A stretch of 64,000 bases of DNA from Pseudomonas lini (GCF_030812475.1 NZ_JAUSSR010000007.1:124001-188000); one strand, 5' to 3'. Shown: positions 15,445 through 25,839, counted from the stretch's first letter. Numbers and translations: made by a program. Notes: generated by a model not told the origin, from the letters alone.

Positions 15445-17904
15445 ATGCGCCCGTACGCCATCCTGACACTGTTTGTTGTACTGTGGGCCGTGTGTCATGT
15501 GTGGCTGGTGGTTCTCGGCAGATTTCGACGCAAGGCGGTCGATCGTCCAGAAGGCAAGACGCGTACAGGCCGCCTGACGGTGCTCAAACGCGTCCGACAT
15601 CTAGCGTGGACAGGGGCCATCATCATTGGCGCCGTAATCCTGCTCATGCTGGCATGCCGTTTCCTTTCTTCAAGCACCCGCGTCGTATCCCAGGCAGTCA
15701 TTGACCCCGCACAGTCGATCCTTGGCGTGACCAGGGCAATAGGCCAATACGGCACAATTCTGGGCATTCTCGGCTTACTCGGCGTTGGCCTTTCGTTGTA
15801 CATGGCGGCGCGCCAGGCTCCCATGCTGTCCAGCGAAGAATCGGGCAGAGACCCTGGTTCGGTGAGAACACCTGTGCCTCATGTCACCACCGCTCTGCTC
15901 ATTCTTTCCCTGATTGGCTGGAGCGCCGAACCCCTGGCCTACAACATGCAGCTGATGGTCAACAACCTTCGGATGAATGCGGCAGATCAACAAGCGCAAC
16001 GGAACATGGAAAAAACGCTGTCCGCCATTCCCTTGCTAAAAAATCCCGACGCCGAAGCCGCCCATCCAGATACTGCGGTCCCTGCGGTCCAGGCCGCCAC
16101 CCGGCTTTTCGTCCGGGCAGCCCTCAGTGACATGACCCGCAGCCCTGTCTTCGAACAATGGGTGCAGGTCACGCATTCAAACCACAACAAGTCCGAATTT
16201 GTCCGCGCCGCCCTGACCGGTCAGCGCATCGAAGTGTCCGCCTCTGCCGACAGCGCGACGAAAATCCGGCGCGAAGTCGCAGCAACGCTCGGCGATGTGC
16301 TCGAGGACAAGTCAGGCATTGTCATAGCAGAACAACAGATCGAGCAGGCGCTAGCCCCCTCGGTCGCGCGCCTGGAACAGCAAAACCCAAAGCGCTTGGC
16401 AACATTGACCGCAGGGCTCGAGCAGCGCTATGGCACCCCGTTCGCCCCCTTGGATGCCCAGGAAAAACTGACTGCACAAGTGCTGGACCAGGCCTTTGGG
16501 GCTGTCAATGCCATACCCACGACAGAGTTGGGCAGACAAGCCAAAACACTGGTTAAAGACCTTGGCAGGAACGCCGTCAGAACCTGGACGCACACCTGGG
16601 CGAAGAACTGGGTGACCGAAGCATTCATGAGTTCCGCCCGGCCCGGTGTGCCTGCCGTGGCGGCGCGTCAGGCTTCCTTTGAAGCGACAAACGATGCTCG
16701 TAACCTGTTCAGGTCGCTGATGGCGGCCGAGGGCCAGGGCTGGACGCCAAGCCCCGAAGCCCTGCGGGAAGCGAAAATCGCCGAGGCGGTCAGCACCACG
16801 GTCGCCGGATTGCAGCCGCCCCCGATGAACGCAGCATTGCAAGAACGTCTGGGTGGCTACGATCCACTGCTCCCCGGGGCTCCTGATTTCGAAGTGGCTT
16901 CAAGCGGCTTGCGCATCCGGAAAATAGTGATCGGCCAAGACATCTACCCTGCAGGGATTGATGCCACCCGGATTCGCTGGACCCTTCCGTCGGCAACAGA
17001 CGCTACAGGCACAACTGGCGCCACCACCAAAGTAACCTTGGAAATCATGTCCAATGATCAATGGCTGAATCTTGGCGTCTATGATGCGGCCATCGTCAAC
17101 CAGGCACTGCGCTACGCAGCGTATGGTCGAGTGGTGGCCGTAACAAGTGCGCCCGGCGACGGGAAGTTGATCAGCCGCGTGACCTACACGCATCCGGTGC
17201 TGACCGATACGCCGCTGGGCTGTCGGGTGGCAGAGGCGGATCGGCTGCTCGACACGTTCACGGCCTCCTACTCTTCCCCCGGCAAGGTGCCCGATGTTGC
17301 GGCTCCCGGCCTGCCGGATCAGTACCGGCTGACTGAAGATTACACGCCACAGTTCCGGGAGCGTCGAGTCTCGGCAGGACCGGACTGGGCCTGGATGAAA
17401 CGTTCCCCTGACCATCTTGGAAATATCGACATTTGGGTCCACACCACCTTTTCCCTTGGACGCGGGCAGGATCCCGACAAGGTGAGCGGTGGGGTGAGCA
17501 CCCTCGCGATGGATTTCCCCGCGCGGGGACTCCAGCCATTGCGCCAGCGAGTGTCGAGCCGTCTGCCAGGTTACCTGAAAGCCCAACTCTACAGCCCTTC
17601 GTACGATGAATTCATGGCGCCCCTGGAAGACTTCGTGCTACTGCAGCGCTTCTTTCGTACGGCATTGGCAGGGGGTCTTGGGCAAGACTTTCCACTCATT
17701 CAGCTGATCACGCTGGAGAGCGCCACACGCAGCTTCGTTCCTTACCAGCCAACGATCCGCTGGGAAGAAGTGCCCGAGGCCAGGTTGATGGAAGTCTTGC
17801 AACAGGCCGATCCCGAAGCGCAGGAAAGCTACAAGCGCTGGTATCAGGATTATTATTTTCGTCTGGCAACCAGGCAGGCCGTGTGTGATCGCGTGTCGAG
17901 ATGA
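15445..17904 (+). CDS. large membrane-anchored protein of unknown function
   Basis: 819 residues. Four hydrophobic segments lie in the first fifth (about 4-24, 54-73, 102-121 and 146-162), then a region of about 650 residues with no further membrane helix. The middle part (about 180-440) is helical and alanine/glutamate-rich; the rest (about 450-819) looks mixed alpha/beta, with WMKRSPDHLGNIDIWVHTTF around residue 650 and cysteines at GCRVAEADRL and near the C-terminus. I recognise no domain, catalytic motif or nucleotide-binding loop. A CGGAGAA ribosome site precedes the ATG. It is not in an operon, being flanked by a broken bestrophin gene and a convergent LysR gene. Confidence 0.8.
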   Translation: MRPYAILTLFVVLWAVCHVWLVVLGRFRRKAVDRPEGKTRTGRLTVLKRVRHLAWTGAIIIGAVILLMLACRFLSSSTRVVSQAVIDPAQSILGVTRAIGQYGTILGILGLLGVGLSLYMAARQAPMLSSEESGRDPGSVRTPVPHVTTALLILSLIGWSAEPLAYNMQLMVNNLRMNAADQQAQRNMEKTLSAIPLLKNPDAEAAHPDTAVPAVQAATRLFVRAALSDMTRSPVFEQWVQVTHSNHNKSEFVRAALTGQRIEVSASADSATKIRREVAATLGDVLEDKSGIVIAEQQIEQALAPSVARLEQQNPKRLATLTAGLEQRYGTPFAPLDAQEKLTAQVLDQAFGAVNAIPTTELGRQAKTLVKDLGRNAVRTWTHTWAKNWVTEAFMSSARPGVPAVAARQASFEATNDARNLFRSLMAAEGQGWTPSPEALREAKIAEAVSTTVAGLQPPPMNAALQERLGGYDPLLPGAPDFEVASSGLRIRKIVIGQDIYPAGIDATRIRWTLPSATDATGTTGATTKVTLEIMSNDQWLNLGVYDAAIVNQALRYAAYGRVVAVTSAPGDGKLISRVTYTHPVLTDTPLGCRVAEADRLLDTFTASYSSPGKVPDVAAPGLPDQYRLTEDYTPQFRERRVSAGPDWAWMKRSPDHLGNIDIWVHTTFSLGRGQDPDKVSGGVSTLAMDFPARGLQPLRQRVSSRLPGYLKAQLYSPSYDEFMAPLEDFVLLQRFFRTALAGGLGQDFPLIQLITLESATRSFVPYQPTIRWEEVPEARLMEVLQQADPEAQESYKRWYQDYYFRLATRQAVCDRVSR

Positions 17905-17978
17905 CAGAGGTTATCCAGGGCTGTCGCTGATGGCGTTTGTTGGCCGGAAATTTGGGCTCCCACAGGTTCCATGTGATA

Positions 17979-18848
17979 TTACACCCCGGCCCAGAATGCC
18001 TCGGCAAACGGACTGATCGGTGCCAGCGGCCGTGTCAGGTGAATGTCCAGCGCGATATCCCAGCTTTCGTCGAGGGCCCGGACCAGACGGCCATCGACCA
18101 CTTCCTGCTCCGTCAGGCTTCTGGGCAGCCAGGCCACGCCTTTGTTTTCCAGGGCCATGGACATCAGCACCGCGGCGAGGTGGCTGCTGAACAGCGGCTT
18201 GAGGTGCAGGAAATCTTCCTTCCCTTGCAGGCGATGCGCGACGATCCGGCCCAGCCCGGATTCCTGGGTGTAAGCCAGGTACGGCAGCGAAACCGCAGAC
18301 GAGCCGAAATGCGCCGAAGCACCCACCAGCGGAACGAGCACATCCTCGCCGATTTTCTTGCTGACGAACTGATCGGGTGCCAGCAGCGGAGGAACGTCCG
18401 GGTGGCGATGGCACAGCAGGAACTGCACCTGCCCCTGGACCAGCATCTGTTCACAGACCACCATGCTGTCGGAATGCAGGCGCACGGCCTCGATCGGCGT
18501 GCCCTTTTCCGCGCCCCTGAGCCAGCGCGGGAAGAAGGTGAAAGACAGCGAATGGGTCGCCGCGAACTGCAGGGTTTTAGCGGCCATGCCCGCCACTTCC
18601 TGCGCTTCGCTGCGCATCCGGTACAGGCGCCGGGTGGCCTCCTGGGCGCTGGGCAACATCTGTTTGCCGGCTTCGGTCAGCGTCGCCCCTTGCGGGGTAC
18701 GGATGAACAGCTCGACCCCCATCCAGTTCTCCAGTGACCGCACTCGGCGGCTGAACGCAGGCTGGGTCACATGGCGGGCTTCAGCGGCGCGAACGAAGCT
18801 GCCGTACTCCGCCAACGCGGCAAAATCTTCAAGCCAGACGAGTTCCAA
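17979..18848 (-). CDS. LysR-family regulator, likely of the tartrate genes
   Basis: 289-residue LysR regulator: helix-turn-helix in residues 1-60 (VRAAEARHVTQPAFSRRVRSLE) and an effector domain with FAATHSLSFTFFPRWL. It is divergent from the tartrate dehydratase gene across a 99-bp gap, the usual arrangement for a LysR activator and its target. The start is taken as the TTG at 18848: it reads MELVWLEDFAAL, a common LysR opening, and lies eight bases from an AGGAGG. A TTG two codons earlier would sit too close to that site. Inducer identity is inferred from context only. Confidence 0.85.
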   Translation of the reverse strand: MELVWLEDFAALAEYGSFVRAAEARHVTQPAFSRRVRSLENWMGVELFIRTPQGATLTEAGKQMLPSAQEATRRLYRMRSEAQEVAGMAAKTLQFAATHSLSFTFFPRWLRGAEKGTPIEAVRLHSDSMVVCEQMLVQGQVQFLLCHRHPDVPPLLAPDQFVSKKIGEDVLVPLVGASAHFGSSAVSLPYLAYTQESGLGRIVAHRLQGKEDFLHLKPLFSSHLAAVLMSMALENKGVAWLPRSLTEQEVVDGRLVRALDESWDIALDIHLTRPLAPISPFAEAFWAGV

Positions 18849-18947
18849 GGGCAATGCCTCCTGAGCATAGGGCGCGGCATTAATAGCATTGGGCGGGGGT
18901 CATCGCAAAGCTTAACGTGGGGCCCTCAACAACAAGAGGACCACGCC

Positions 18948-20117
18948 ATGCGTATCGTCGATATCCGTGAAAAAACCGTTTCCATTGCCTCCCCCATCGC
19001 CAACGCCTACATCGATTTTTCGAAGATGACCTGCTCGGTAGTGGCGGTGATCACGGACCAGGTTCGCGACGGAAAACCCGTCGTCGGCTACGGCTTCAAC
19101 TCCAATGGACGCTACGGCCAGGGTGCACTGATGCGCGATCGTTTCCTGGCGCGCATCACCGAAGCCGATCCCGATACGCTGATCGACAAGGAACACAACA
19201 ACCTCGACCCGTTCGCCATCTGGAAAGCCCTGATGACCAATGAAAAACCAGGCGGCCACGGCGAGCGCTCGGTCGCGGTCGGCACGATCGACATGGCGGT
19301 GTGGGACGCCGTGGCCAAGATCGAAGGCAAGCCGTTGTATCGCCTGCTGGCCGACCGTTACCGCAACGGTGTCGCCGACGACAAGGTCTGGGTCTACGCC
19401 GCCGGTGGTTACTACTACCCGGGCAAGGACGACACCAAGCTGCAGGACGAAATGCGCAGCTACCTCGACCGTGGCTATGACGTGGTCAAGATGAAAATCG
19501 GTGCCGCGCCGCTGGCCGACGATATCCGCCGGATCGAAGCGGTGCTCAAGGTCGTGGGTGAGGGTCGGCGCCTGGCGGTCGACGCCAACGGTCGGTTCGA
19601 TCAGCAGACCGCGATCGCCTACGCCGAAGCCCTCAGACCCTACAACCTGTTCTGGTACGAAGAGGCCGGCGACCCGCTCGACTACGCCCTGCAGGCCGAG
19701 CTGGCGAACCACTACGAACTGCCGATGGCCACCGGTGAAAACCTGTTCTCCCACCAGGACGCACGCAACCTGTTGCGCCACGGCGGCATGCGCCCGGACC
19801 GCGACTTCGTGCAATTCGACTGTGCCCTGTCCTACGGCCTGGTCGAGTACATGCGCACCCTGAAAGTGATGGAAGACATGGGCTGGTCGTCGCGCCGCGT
19901 GGTGCCCCACGGTGGCCACCAGATGTCCCTGAACATCGCCGCAGGCCTGCACCTGGGCGGCAACGAATCCTATCCGGACGTGTTCCAGCCGTTCGGCGGC
20001 TTCGCTGACGGCATTCGTGTGGAAAACAGCTATGTCGGGCTGCCGGACATTCCGGGGGTCGGGTTCGAAGCCAAGTCCGCGCTGTACGCCGTCATGCGCG
20101 AACTCGGCGAAGGCTGA
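18948..20117 (+). CDS. tarD: D(-)-tartrate dehydratase (enolase superfamily)
   Basis: 389-residue member of the mandelate racemase subgroup. The sequence closely follows characterised D-tartrate dehydratase: K181 and K183 in the KxK motif (VVKMKIG), metal ligands D212 (VDANGRF), E238 (WYEEAGD) and E264 (ATGENLF), and the catalytic H321 in VPHGGHQ. The reaction is D-tartrate to oxaloacetate plus water, Mg-dependent, in the cytoplasm. The ATG at 18948 follows AAGAGGA and matches family length; upstream in-frame codons overlap the LysR gene. The DctA-type transporter gene directly downstream probably supplies the substrate. Confidence 0.92.
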   Translation: MRIVDIREKTVSIASPIANAYIDFSKMTCSVVAVITDQVRDGKPVVGYGFNSNGRYGQGALMRDRFLARITEADPDTLIDKEHNNLDPFAIWKALMTNEKPGGHGERSVAVGTIDMAVWDAVAKIEGKPLYRLLADRYRNGVADDKVWVYAAGGYYYPGKDDTKLQDEMRSYLDRGYDVVKMKIGAAPLADDIRRIEAVLKVVGEGRRLAVDANGRFDQQTAIAYAEALRPYNLFWYEEAGDPLDYALQAELANHYELPMATGENLFSHQDARNLLRHGGMRPDRDFVQFDCALSYGLVEYMRTLKVMEDMGWSSRRVVPHGGHQMSLNIAAGLHLGGNESYPDVFQPFGGFADGIRVENSYVGLPDIPGVGFEAKSALYAVMRELGEG

Positions 20118-20125
20118 CCCGCGAC

Positions 20126-20154
20126 GACGACGGCTGTCTCGCGCAGCCGTCGTC
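20126..20154 (+). terminator. hairpin between tartrate dehydratase and transporter genes
   Basis: Perfect 11-bp stem GACGACGGCTG / CAGCCGTCGTC with a 7-nt loop, not followed by a T-run. It may act as an mRNA 3'-end stabiliser or a partial attenuator, setting a lower transporter level. Confidence 0.45.
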
Positions 20155-20219
20155 TGCTGGCGTCTGCCGACGACGCCACGCCACATCGCCCACCACAAAA
20201 AATAAAATGAGGTGCATCC

Positions 20220-21527
20220 GTGGAAACGTCCAAGTCCCGCTGGTATGGCCAGCTGTATGTGCAAGTGCTGATCGGTATCGTGATCGGCGCCATTTTCGGT
20301 TACCTGGTGCCCGACATGGGGGCCAAGTTGCAACCCTTCGCCGACGGCTTTATCAAGCTGATCAAGATGCTCCTGGCGCCCATCATCTTCGGCACGGTAG
20401 TGGTCGGGATCGCCAAGATGGGCAGCATCAAGGAAGTCGGGCGGATCGGCGTCAAGGCGCTGATCTACTTCGAGATCCTTTCGACCATCGCCCTGGTCAT
20501 CGGGCTGATCGTGGTCAACGTGATGAAGCCCGGTGTCGGCATGAACATCAACACCACCACCCTGGATCCCGGCGCGATCGGCAAGTACGCCCAGGTCGCC
20601 CAGGAACAGGGCGGCACCGTCGATTTCTTCCTTAACATCATCCCCAGTACGTTCATCGACGCGTTCGCCAAAGGCTCGATGCTGCAGGTGATCCTGCTGT
20701 CGGTGTTGATGGGCGTGGCCCTGGTGCAGATGGGCGAGACCAGCAAACCACTGATCAACATCATCGACCTGTTCCTGCAGGGCCTGTTCAAGATCGTCGC
20801 CATGGTGATGCGCCTGGCCCCGATCGGTGCGGGCGCCGGCATGGCGTTCACCATCGGCAAATATGGCATCGGCACGTTGTGGTCCCTGGGGCACCTGCTC
20901 ATTGCGCTCTATGCCACCACCCTGCTGTTCATCATCGTCGTGCTGGGATCGGTCGCGCGATGGTCGGGGATGCCCTTGATGCTGTTCCTGCGCTATTTCA
21001 AGGACGAGATCCTGATCACCCTCGGGACCTGCTCCACCGAAGCGGTACTGCCGCGCATGATGGTCAAGCTGGAAAAGCTCGGCTGCAAGAAGTCGGTGGT
21101 GGGCATGGTCCTGCCGACGGGCTACACCTTCAACGCGGACGGCACCTGCATCTACCTGACCATGGCGGCAATCTTTGTCGCCCAGGCGACCAACACGCCC
21201 CTGACGCTGATGGATCAGGCCGTATTGCTGGGCGTCATGCTGCTGACGTCCAAAGGTTCGGCCGGAGTTGCCGGCGCCGGGTTTGTCACCCTCGCGGCAA
21301 CGCTGACGACCATCCATACCATCCCGCTGGTGGGCCTGGTGTTGCTGCTGGGCATCGACCGCTTCCTCAACGAAGCACGGGCCGTGACCAACCTGATCGG
21401 CAACGGTATCGGCACCATCGCCATCGCGAAGTGGGATGGCTCCTTTGATGTAGCGACCTGCGAGCATGAGATCGCCGAGATGAAGGCGCAAAAGGCCGCG
21501 CGCAAAGCGCTGGCGACACAGTCGTAA
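20220..21527 (+). CDS. dctA: C4-dicarboxylate:cation symporter, DctA type
   Basis: 435-residue inner-membrane transporter of the DAACS family. Family signatures are visible: FIKLIKMLLAPIIFGTVVVG near the N-terminus, TLGTCSTEAVLPRMM (the serine/threonine-rich re-entrant loop), PTGYTFNADGTCIYLTMA, and SKGSAGVAGAGFVTLAATL with the substrate-binding region. It imports succinate, malate, fumarate or similar acids with protons or sodium. The GTG at 20220 is the start, spaced properly from TGAGG. Position right after tarD suggests tartrate or oxaloacetate-related uptake. This may be a second, substrate-specific dctA paralogue rather than the housekeeping copy. Confidence 0.88.
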   Translation: METSKSRWYGQLYVQVLIGIVIGAIFGYLVPDMGAKLQPFADGFIKLIKMLLAPIIFGTVVVGIAKMGSIKEVGRIGVKALIYFEILSTIALVIGLIVVNVMKPGVGMNINTTTLDPGAIGKYAQVAQEQGGTVDFFLNIIPSTFIDAFAKGSMLQVILLSVLMGVALVQMGETSKPLINIIDLFLQGLFKIVAMVMRLAPIGAGAGMAFTIGKYGIGTLWSLGHLLIALYATTLLFIIVVLGSVARWSGMPLMLFLRYFKDEILITLGTCSTEAVLPRMMVKLEKLGCKKSVVGMVLPTGYTFNADGTCIYLTMAAIFVAQATNTPLTLMDQAVLLGVMLLTSKGSAGVAGAGFVTLAATLTTIHTIPLVGLVLLLGIDRFLNEARAVTNLIGNGIGTIAIAKWDGSFDVATCEHEIAEMKAQKAARKALATQS

Positions 21528-21578
21528 GCCAGTGCCGAGAGGCGGTAGCCAATATCCGCCTTCACTCATCCCCGATAC

Positions 21579-21609
21579 TGCCCGACATCGTCCGACGCGC
21601 TGTCGGGCA
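21579..21609 (+). terminator. hairpin after the dctA gene
   Basis: TGCCCGACA pairs with TGTCGGGCA across a 13-nt loop about 50 bases after the stop codon. There is no long T-run, so termination may be factor-assisted. Confidence 0.5.
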
Positions 21610-21773
21610 TCGCCGTTTGAAAGTAACCAAACGAAGTAATGATTGAGCGCCTTATACCTGTTGCGACACCGCAGCCACGATAATTCACCGCCGGTCGTTA
21701 AATGCCCCTGTCAGAAAACCTGCGAAAACTTCGTGATCTAGTCTGAGTGCAAAGTTCGGCTGGAGATTGCTCG

Positions 21774-21941
21774 ATGCCATTGGCTGAAGAACGCAAACCC
21801 GAGCGTCGCAAGGAAACCCGGCTGTTCCTCTTTCTTGTCGTCTTCCTCTTCCCGTTGCTGTCGGTCGCCATCGTCGGCGGCTACGGCTTTCTCGTCTGGT
21901 TTTTCCAGATGCTATATGGACCACCCGGCCCTCCCAACTAA
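21774..21941 (+). CDS. napE: NapE, small membrane subunit of periplasmic nitrate reductase
   Basis: 55-residue protein with a charged N-terminal stretch (EERKPERRKETR) and one transmembrane helix (LFLFLVVFLFPLLSVAIVGG), ending in a proline-rich tail. This is the NapE pattern; it opens the nap operon in many proteobacteria, but its exact role in the Nap system is not defined. The ATG at 21774 follows TGGAGA. The napD start lies 33 bases beyond its stop. Confidence 0.88.
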   Translation: MPLAEERKPERRKETRLFLFLVVFLFPLLSVAIVGGYGFLVWFFQMLYGPPGPPN

Positions 21942-21974
21942 TAGCCATTGCTCAAGGCCTATTGGAGCCAGCAC

Positions 21975-22235
21975 ATGGACGAAGCTTTGCATATTGCCAG
22001 TCTTGTCGTACTTGCCAGACCCGAATTGTTCGACGCCGTCAAAGCCAACCTGCGTCTGCTGGAGGGTCTGGAACTGCATCAGGAAAGTGCAGCCGGAAAA
22101 CTGGTAGTGGTCCTTGAAGCCGTACACGAAAACCAGATTCTGCAACGCATCGAACAGATCAACAACCTGCCGGGCGTACTCAACGCCGCGTTGATCTACC
22201 ACGAACTCCTCGAGCCCGAAGGAGACATCGAATGA
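21975..22235 (+). CDS. napD: NapD, NapA-specific chaperone
   Basis: 86-residue cytoplasmic chaperone with the ferredoxin-like NapD fold: [21 protein letters not shown], then [28 protein letters not shown] in outline. NapD binds the twin-arginine signal of NapA and holds back its export until the cofactor is inserted. The ATG at 21975 has a TTGGAG site and suits family length; a TTG nine codons upstream is less likely. It overlaps napA by four bases (ATGA), implying translational coupling. Confidence 0.9.
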   Translation: MDEALHIASLVVLARPELFDAVKANLRLLEGLELHQESAAGKLVVVLEAVHENQILQRIEQINNLPGVLNAALIYHELLEPEGDIE

Positions 22236-24736
22236 GCATGAGCCGTCGAGCATTCGTCAAGGCCCAGGCCGCCGCCATTGCCGCCGCCGCTGCCGGCCTG
22301 CCGATTATTACCGACGCCAGTAATCTGGTGACCGAAGCGGACATGGTCACCCTGGACTGGAACAAGGCACCCTGCCGTTTCTGCGGCACCGGTTGCAGCG
22401 TGATGGTCGCGACCCGGGACAACCGGGTGGTCGCCACCCATGGCGACGTCAAGGCCGAGGTCAACCGTGGCCTGAACTGCGTGAAGGGCTATTTCCTGTC
22501 GAAAATCATGTATGGCGTCGATCGCCTGACCCAACCGCTTTTGCGCATGAGCAATGGCGAGTACGACAAGCAGGGCGAATTCCAGCCCGTCAGCTGGGAG
22601 CAGGCCTTCGACATCATGGAGCTCAAATTCAAGGACGCCTTGAAGAGCAAAGGGCCCGGATCGGTCGGCATGTTCGGCTCCGGGCAATGGACGGTGTGGG
22701 AAGGCTATGCCGCCAACAAGCTGATGAAAGCAGGCTTTCGCAGCAATAACATCGACCCCAACGCCCGGCACTGCATGGCCTCGGCGGTGATGGGCTTCAT
22801 GCGCACCTTCGGCATGGATGAGCCGATGGGCTGCTACGACGACATCGAAGCCACCGATGCCTTCGTGCTCTGGGGCTCGAACATGGCCGAGATGCACCCG
22901 GTGCTCTGGAGCCGGGTCACCGACCGGCGCCTGAGCCAGCCTCACGTGAAAGTCGCCGTGCTGTCGACCTTCGAGCATCGCAGCTTCGAACTGGCCGACA
23001 TCCCCATGGTGTTCAAGCCGCAAACCGACCTGATGATCCTCAACTACATCGCCAACCACATCATTGAAAGCGGCGCGGTGAACCAGGATTTCATCAGCAA
23101 GCACACCCGGTTTGCCCAAGGCGCCGACGACATCGGCTACGGCCTGCGCCCTGACGACCCGCGGGAAATGAAGGCAAAAAATGCCGCCAAGGCCAACACC
23201 TGGACGGATATTTCCTTTGAACAATACGCCGCGTTCGTCAAACCCTACACGCTGGAGCGAACCGCCAAGGAGACAGGCATTCCGACTGAAAGGCTCAAGG
23301 CGTTGGCCCAGTTGTACGCCGACCCCAAGCGCAAGGTCGTGTCGTTCTGGACCATGGGTTTCAACCAGCACACGCGCGGCGTCTGGGCCAACAACCTGAT
23401 CTACAACATCCACTTGCTCACGGGCAAGATCAGCGAGCCGGGCAACAGCCCCTTCTCGCTGACCGGCCAGCCCTCGGCCTGTGGCACCGCGCGCGAGGTC
23501 GGGACCTTTTCCCACCGCTTGCCCGCCGACCTGGTCGTGACCAACCCCAAGCACCGCGCTATTGCCGAGAAAATATGGAAGCTGCCCGCCGGCACCATTC
23601 AGGAAAAACCCGGGTTTCATGCGGTGGAACAGAGCCGCATGCTCAAGGACGGCGTGCTCAACGTCTACTGGACCCAGGCCAGCAACAACATGCACGCCGG
23701 GCCGAACATCATGCAGGAAGTGCTGCCGGGCTGGCGTAACCCGCAAAACTTCGTGATTGTCTCTGACGTCTATCCCACGGTTTCCGCCCAGGCTGCCGAC
23801 CTGATCCTGCCCAGCGCCATGTGGGTGGAAAAGGAAGGTGCGTTTGGCAATGCCGAACGGCGGACGCAATTCTGGCATCAATTGGTGACCGCCCCGGGGG
23901 ACGCCAAGTCCGACCTGTGGCAGTTGCTGGAATTTTCCAAGCGATTCACCACCGACGAAACCTGGCCTGCCGAGTTACTGGCCAAGGCACCTGAGTACAA
24001 GGGCAAGACCCTGTTCGAGGTGCTGTTCAAAAATGGCCAGGTCGACCAGTTTCCCGTCGAGCAACTGGAAGCCGGCTACAAGAACGATGAAGCCAAGGCC
24101 TTCGGTTTCTACCTGCAAAAAGGTTTGTTCGAAGAGTACGCCCAGTTCGGCCGCGGCCACGGCCATGACCTGGCCACGTTCGACCTTTACCACAGCGAAC
24201 GAGGCCTGCGCTGGCCGGTGGTCGACGGCAAGGAAACCCGCTGGCGTTATCGCGAAGGGCTGGACCCCTACGTGGAAAAAGGCAGCGAAGTGCAGTTCTA
24301 CGGTTACCCGGACAAGAAGGCGATCATCTTCGCCTTGCCCTACGAGCCGCCGGCCGAAGCCCCGGACGCCGAGTACCCGTTCTGGCTGAGCACCGGACGC
24401 GTGCTCGAACACTGGCACACCGGCACCATGACCCAGCGCGTCGAGGAGCTGTACAAAGCGGTGCCGGACGCACTGGTCTACATGCATCCCGACGATGCCA
24501 AGGCGTTGAAGGCCAGGCGCGGCAGTGAAGTGAAGTTGATCAGCCGGCGGGGTGAAATCCGCGCGCGCATCGAAACCCGCGGGCGCAACAAACCGCCGCA
24601 AGGGCTGGTATTCGTGCCGTTTTTCGATGCCAACAAGCTGATCAACAAGGTCACGCTCGACGCCACCGACCCGATCTCCAAGCAAACCGACTACAAAAAA
24701 TGTGCGATCCGCATCGAGTTGGTCAGCGTGGCCTGA
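22232..24736 (+). CDS. napA: periplasmic nitrate reductase catalytic subunit
   Basis: 834-residue molybdenum (bis-MGD) enzyme that reduces nitrate to nitrite in the periplasm. It has a twin-arginine signal ([12 protein letters not shown]), a [4Fe-4S] site with C48, C51, C55 and C83 (CRFCGTGC then NCVKGYF), and the molybdenum cysteine in [18 protein letters not shown]. Family-typical segments such as [21 protein letters not shown] are present, and the length is normal for NapA. The frame is intact. It accepts electrons from NapC via NapB, encoded directly downstream. Confidence 0.97.
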   Translation: MSMSRRAFVKAQAAAIAAAAAGLPIITDASNLVTEADMVTLDWNKAPCRFCGTGCSVMVATRDNRVVATHGDVKAEVNRGLNCVKGYFLSKIMYGVDRLTQPLLRMSNGEYDKQGEFQPVSWEQAFDIMELKFKDALKSKGPGSVGMFGSGQWTVWEGYAANKLMKAGFRSNNIDPNARHCMASAVMGFMRTFGMDEPMGCYDDIEATDAFVLWGSNMAEMHPVLWSRVTDRRLSQPHVKVAVLSTFEHRSFELADIPMVFKPQTDLMILNYIANHIIESGAVNQDFISKHTRFAQGADDIGYGLRPDDPREMKAKNAAKANTWTDISFEQYAAFVKPYTLERTAKETGIPTERLKALAQLYADPKRKVVSFWTMGFNQHTRGVWANNLIYNIHLLTGKISEPGNSPFSLTGQPSACGTAREVGTFSHRLPADLVVTNPKHRAIAEKIWKLPAGTIQEKPGFHAVEQSRMLKDGVLNVYWTQASNNMHAGPNIMQEVLPGWRNPQNFVIVSDVYPTVSAQAADLILPSAMWVEKEGAFGNAERRTQFWHQLVTAPGDAKSDLWQLLEFSKRFTTDETWPAELLAKAPEYKGKTLFEVLFKNGQVDQFPVEQLEAGYKNDEAKAFGFYLQKGLFEEYAQFGRGHGHDLATFDLYHSERGLRWPVVDGKETRWRYREGLDPYVEKGSEVQFYGYPDKKAIIFALPYEPPAEAPDAEYPFWLSTGRVLEHWHTGTMTQRVEELYKAVPDALVYMHPDDAKALKARRGSEVKLISRRGEIRARIETRGRNKPPQGLVFVPFFDANKLINKVTLDATDPISKQTDYKKCAIRIELVSVA

Positions 24737-24747
24737 GGAGAACCGTC

Positions 24748-25233
24748 ATGCCTTTTCGAATCCTGCCGTTGCTTCTGCTCGCTGCGATCGGCGTGGTGAT
24801 GGCTGCAGACGTCGACTATCCGCTCGATGCTTCCGGGCCGGACGGACGCCGCCCCGGTGGCACCTTGACCCAGAGCATGCCGGCGCCGCCCATCGCCAAC
24901 GAAGAAAACAAGGACCTCAAGCGCGAACGCAATTACCCGGACCAGCCCCCCACCATCCCCCACAGCATTCGCGGTTATCAAATCGACATCAACGGCAACA
25001 AGTGCCTGTCTTGTCACAGCCGTGCCAACAGCGCGCGCAGCCAGGCGACGATGATCAGCATCACCCACTACATGGACCGCGACGGCCAGGCGTTGGCGGC
25101 GGTGTCACCGCGTCGGTATTTCTGTAACCAGTGCCATGTGCCACAAACAGAGGTGCTGCCCCTGGTGGGCAACAACTTCGAGACCATCGACAAAATATTG
25201 CAAGACGCCGCCAACGCCGCGCAAAAACCCTGA
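24748..25233 (+). CDS. napB: NapB, di-haem cytochrome c subunit
   Basis: 161-residue periplasmic electron-transfer subunit. A signal peptide (MPFRILPLLLLAAIGVVMA) is followed by two haem c motifs, CLSCH (in GNKCLSCHSRANSARS) and CNQCH (in RYFCNQCHVPQ), with conserved histidines as distal ligands (e.g. TIPHSIRGYQI). NapB takes electrons from NapC to NapA. The ATG at 24748 has a strong TGAGGAG site 11 bases after the napA stop. Confidence 0.95.
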   Translation: MPFRILPLLLLAAIGVVMAADVDYPLDASGPDGRRPGGTLTQSMPAPPIANEENKDLKRERNYPDQPPTIPHSIRGYQIDINGNKCLSCHSRANSARSQATMISITHYMDRDGQALAAVSPRRYFCNQCHVPQTEVLPLVGNNFETIDKILQDAANAAQKP

Positions 25234-25242
25234 GGAGGCAAG

Positions 25243-25839
25243 ATGAAAGCACTGTTCGCCCTGCTCAAGGACTACTGGGGCATCCTGCGCCGGCCGAGCC
25301 TCTATTACAGCCTGGGCTTTCTGACGCTGGGGGGCTTTATCGCCGGGATCATTTTCTGGGGCGGTTTCAACACCGCGCTCGAGCTGAGCAACACAGAGAA
25401 GTTCTGCGTCTCCTGTCATGAAATGCGTGACAACGTCTTCGTCGAGCTCAAGGACACGATCCACTACACCAACCGTTCCGGTGTGCGCGCCAGTTGCCCG
25501 GACTGTCACGTGCCCCACGAATGGACCCATAAAATCGCGCGCAAGATGCAGGCCTCGAAGGAGGTCTGGGGCAAAATCTTCGGCACCATCGATACCCGCG
25601 ACAAATTTGTCGCCCTGCGCCGCGAGCTGGCCGAACACGAGTGGGCCAGGCTCAAGGCCAATGACTCTCGCGAATGCCGCAATTGTCACAACTTCGAGTT
25701 CATGGACTTCACCCGCCAAGGCAAGCGCGCCGCTGCCATGCACTCCACGTCCCTGGCCAAGGGTGAAGCCACCTGCATCGACTGCCACAAGGGGATTGCT
25801 CACAAGTTGCCGGATATGAGTGGGGTCAAAGGCTGGTAA
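25243..25839 (+). CDS. napC: NapC, membrane-anchored tetra-haem cytochrome c
   Basis: 198-residue quinol dehydrogenase of the NapC/NrfH family. One N-terminal membrane anchor ([19 protein letters not shown]) and four CxxCH motifs: CVSCH, CPDCH, CRNCH and CIDCH. It oxidises ubiquinol and passes electrons to NapB-NapA. The gene follows napB by nine bases with GAGGAGG before the ATG. This is the last nap gene: napF is not in the cluster and napG/H are absent, so maturation and quinol input rely on NapD and NapC alone locally. Confidence 0.95.
   Translation: MKALFALLKDYWGILRRPSLYYSLGFLTLGGFIAGIIFWGGFNTALELSNTEKFCVSCHEMRDNVFVELKDTIHYTNRSGVRASCPDCHVPHEWTHKIARKMQASKEVWGKIFGTIDTRDKFVALRRELAEHEWARLKANDSRECRNCHNFEFMDFTRQGKRAAAMHSTSLAKGEATCIDCHKGIAHKLPDMSGVKGW

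Noticed and set aside
18912..21569. 885-codon minus-strand open frame
   Set aside because: It lies entirely opposite tarD and dctA, which have clear family motifs. Its composition (His, Gln, Asp, Gly, Val rich) is the mirror of high-GC codons, not a protein.
22196..23881. 561-codon minus-strand open frame
   Set aside because: Antisense shadow of napA, typical of GC-rich third positions.
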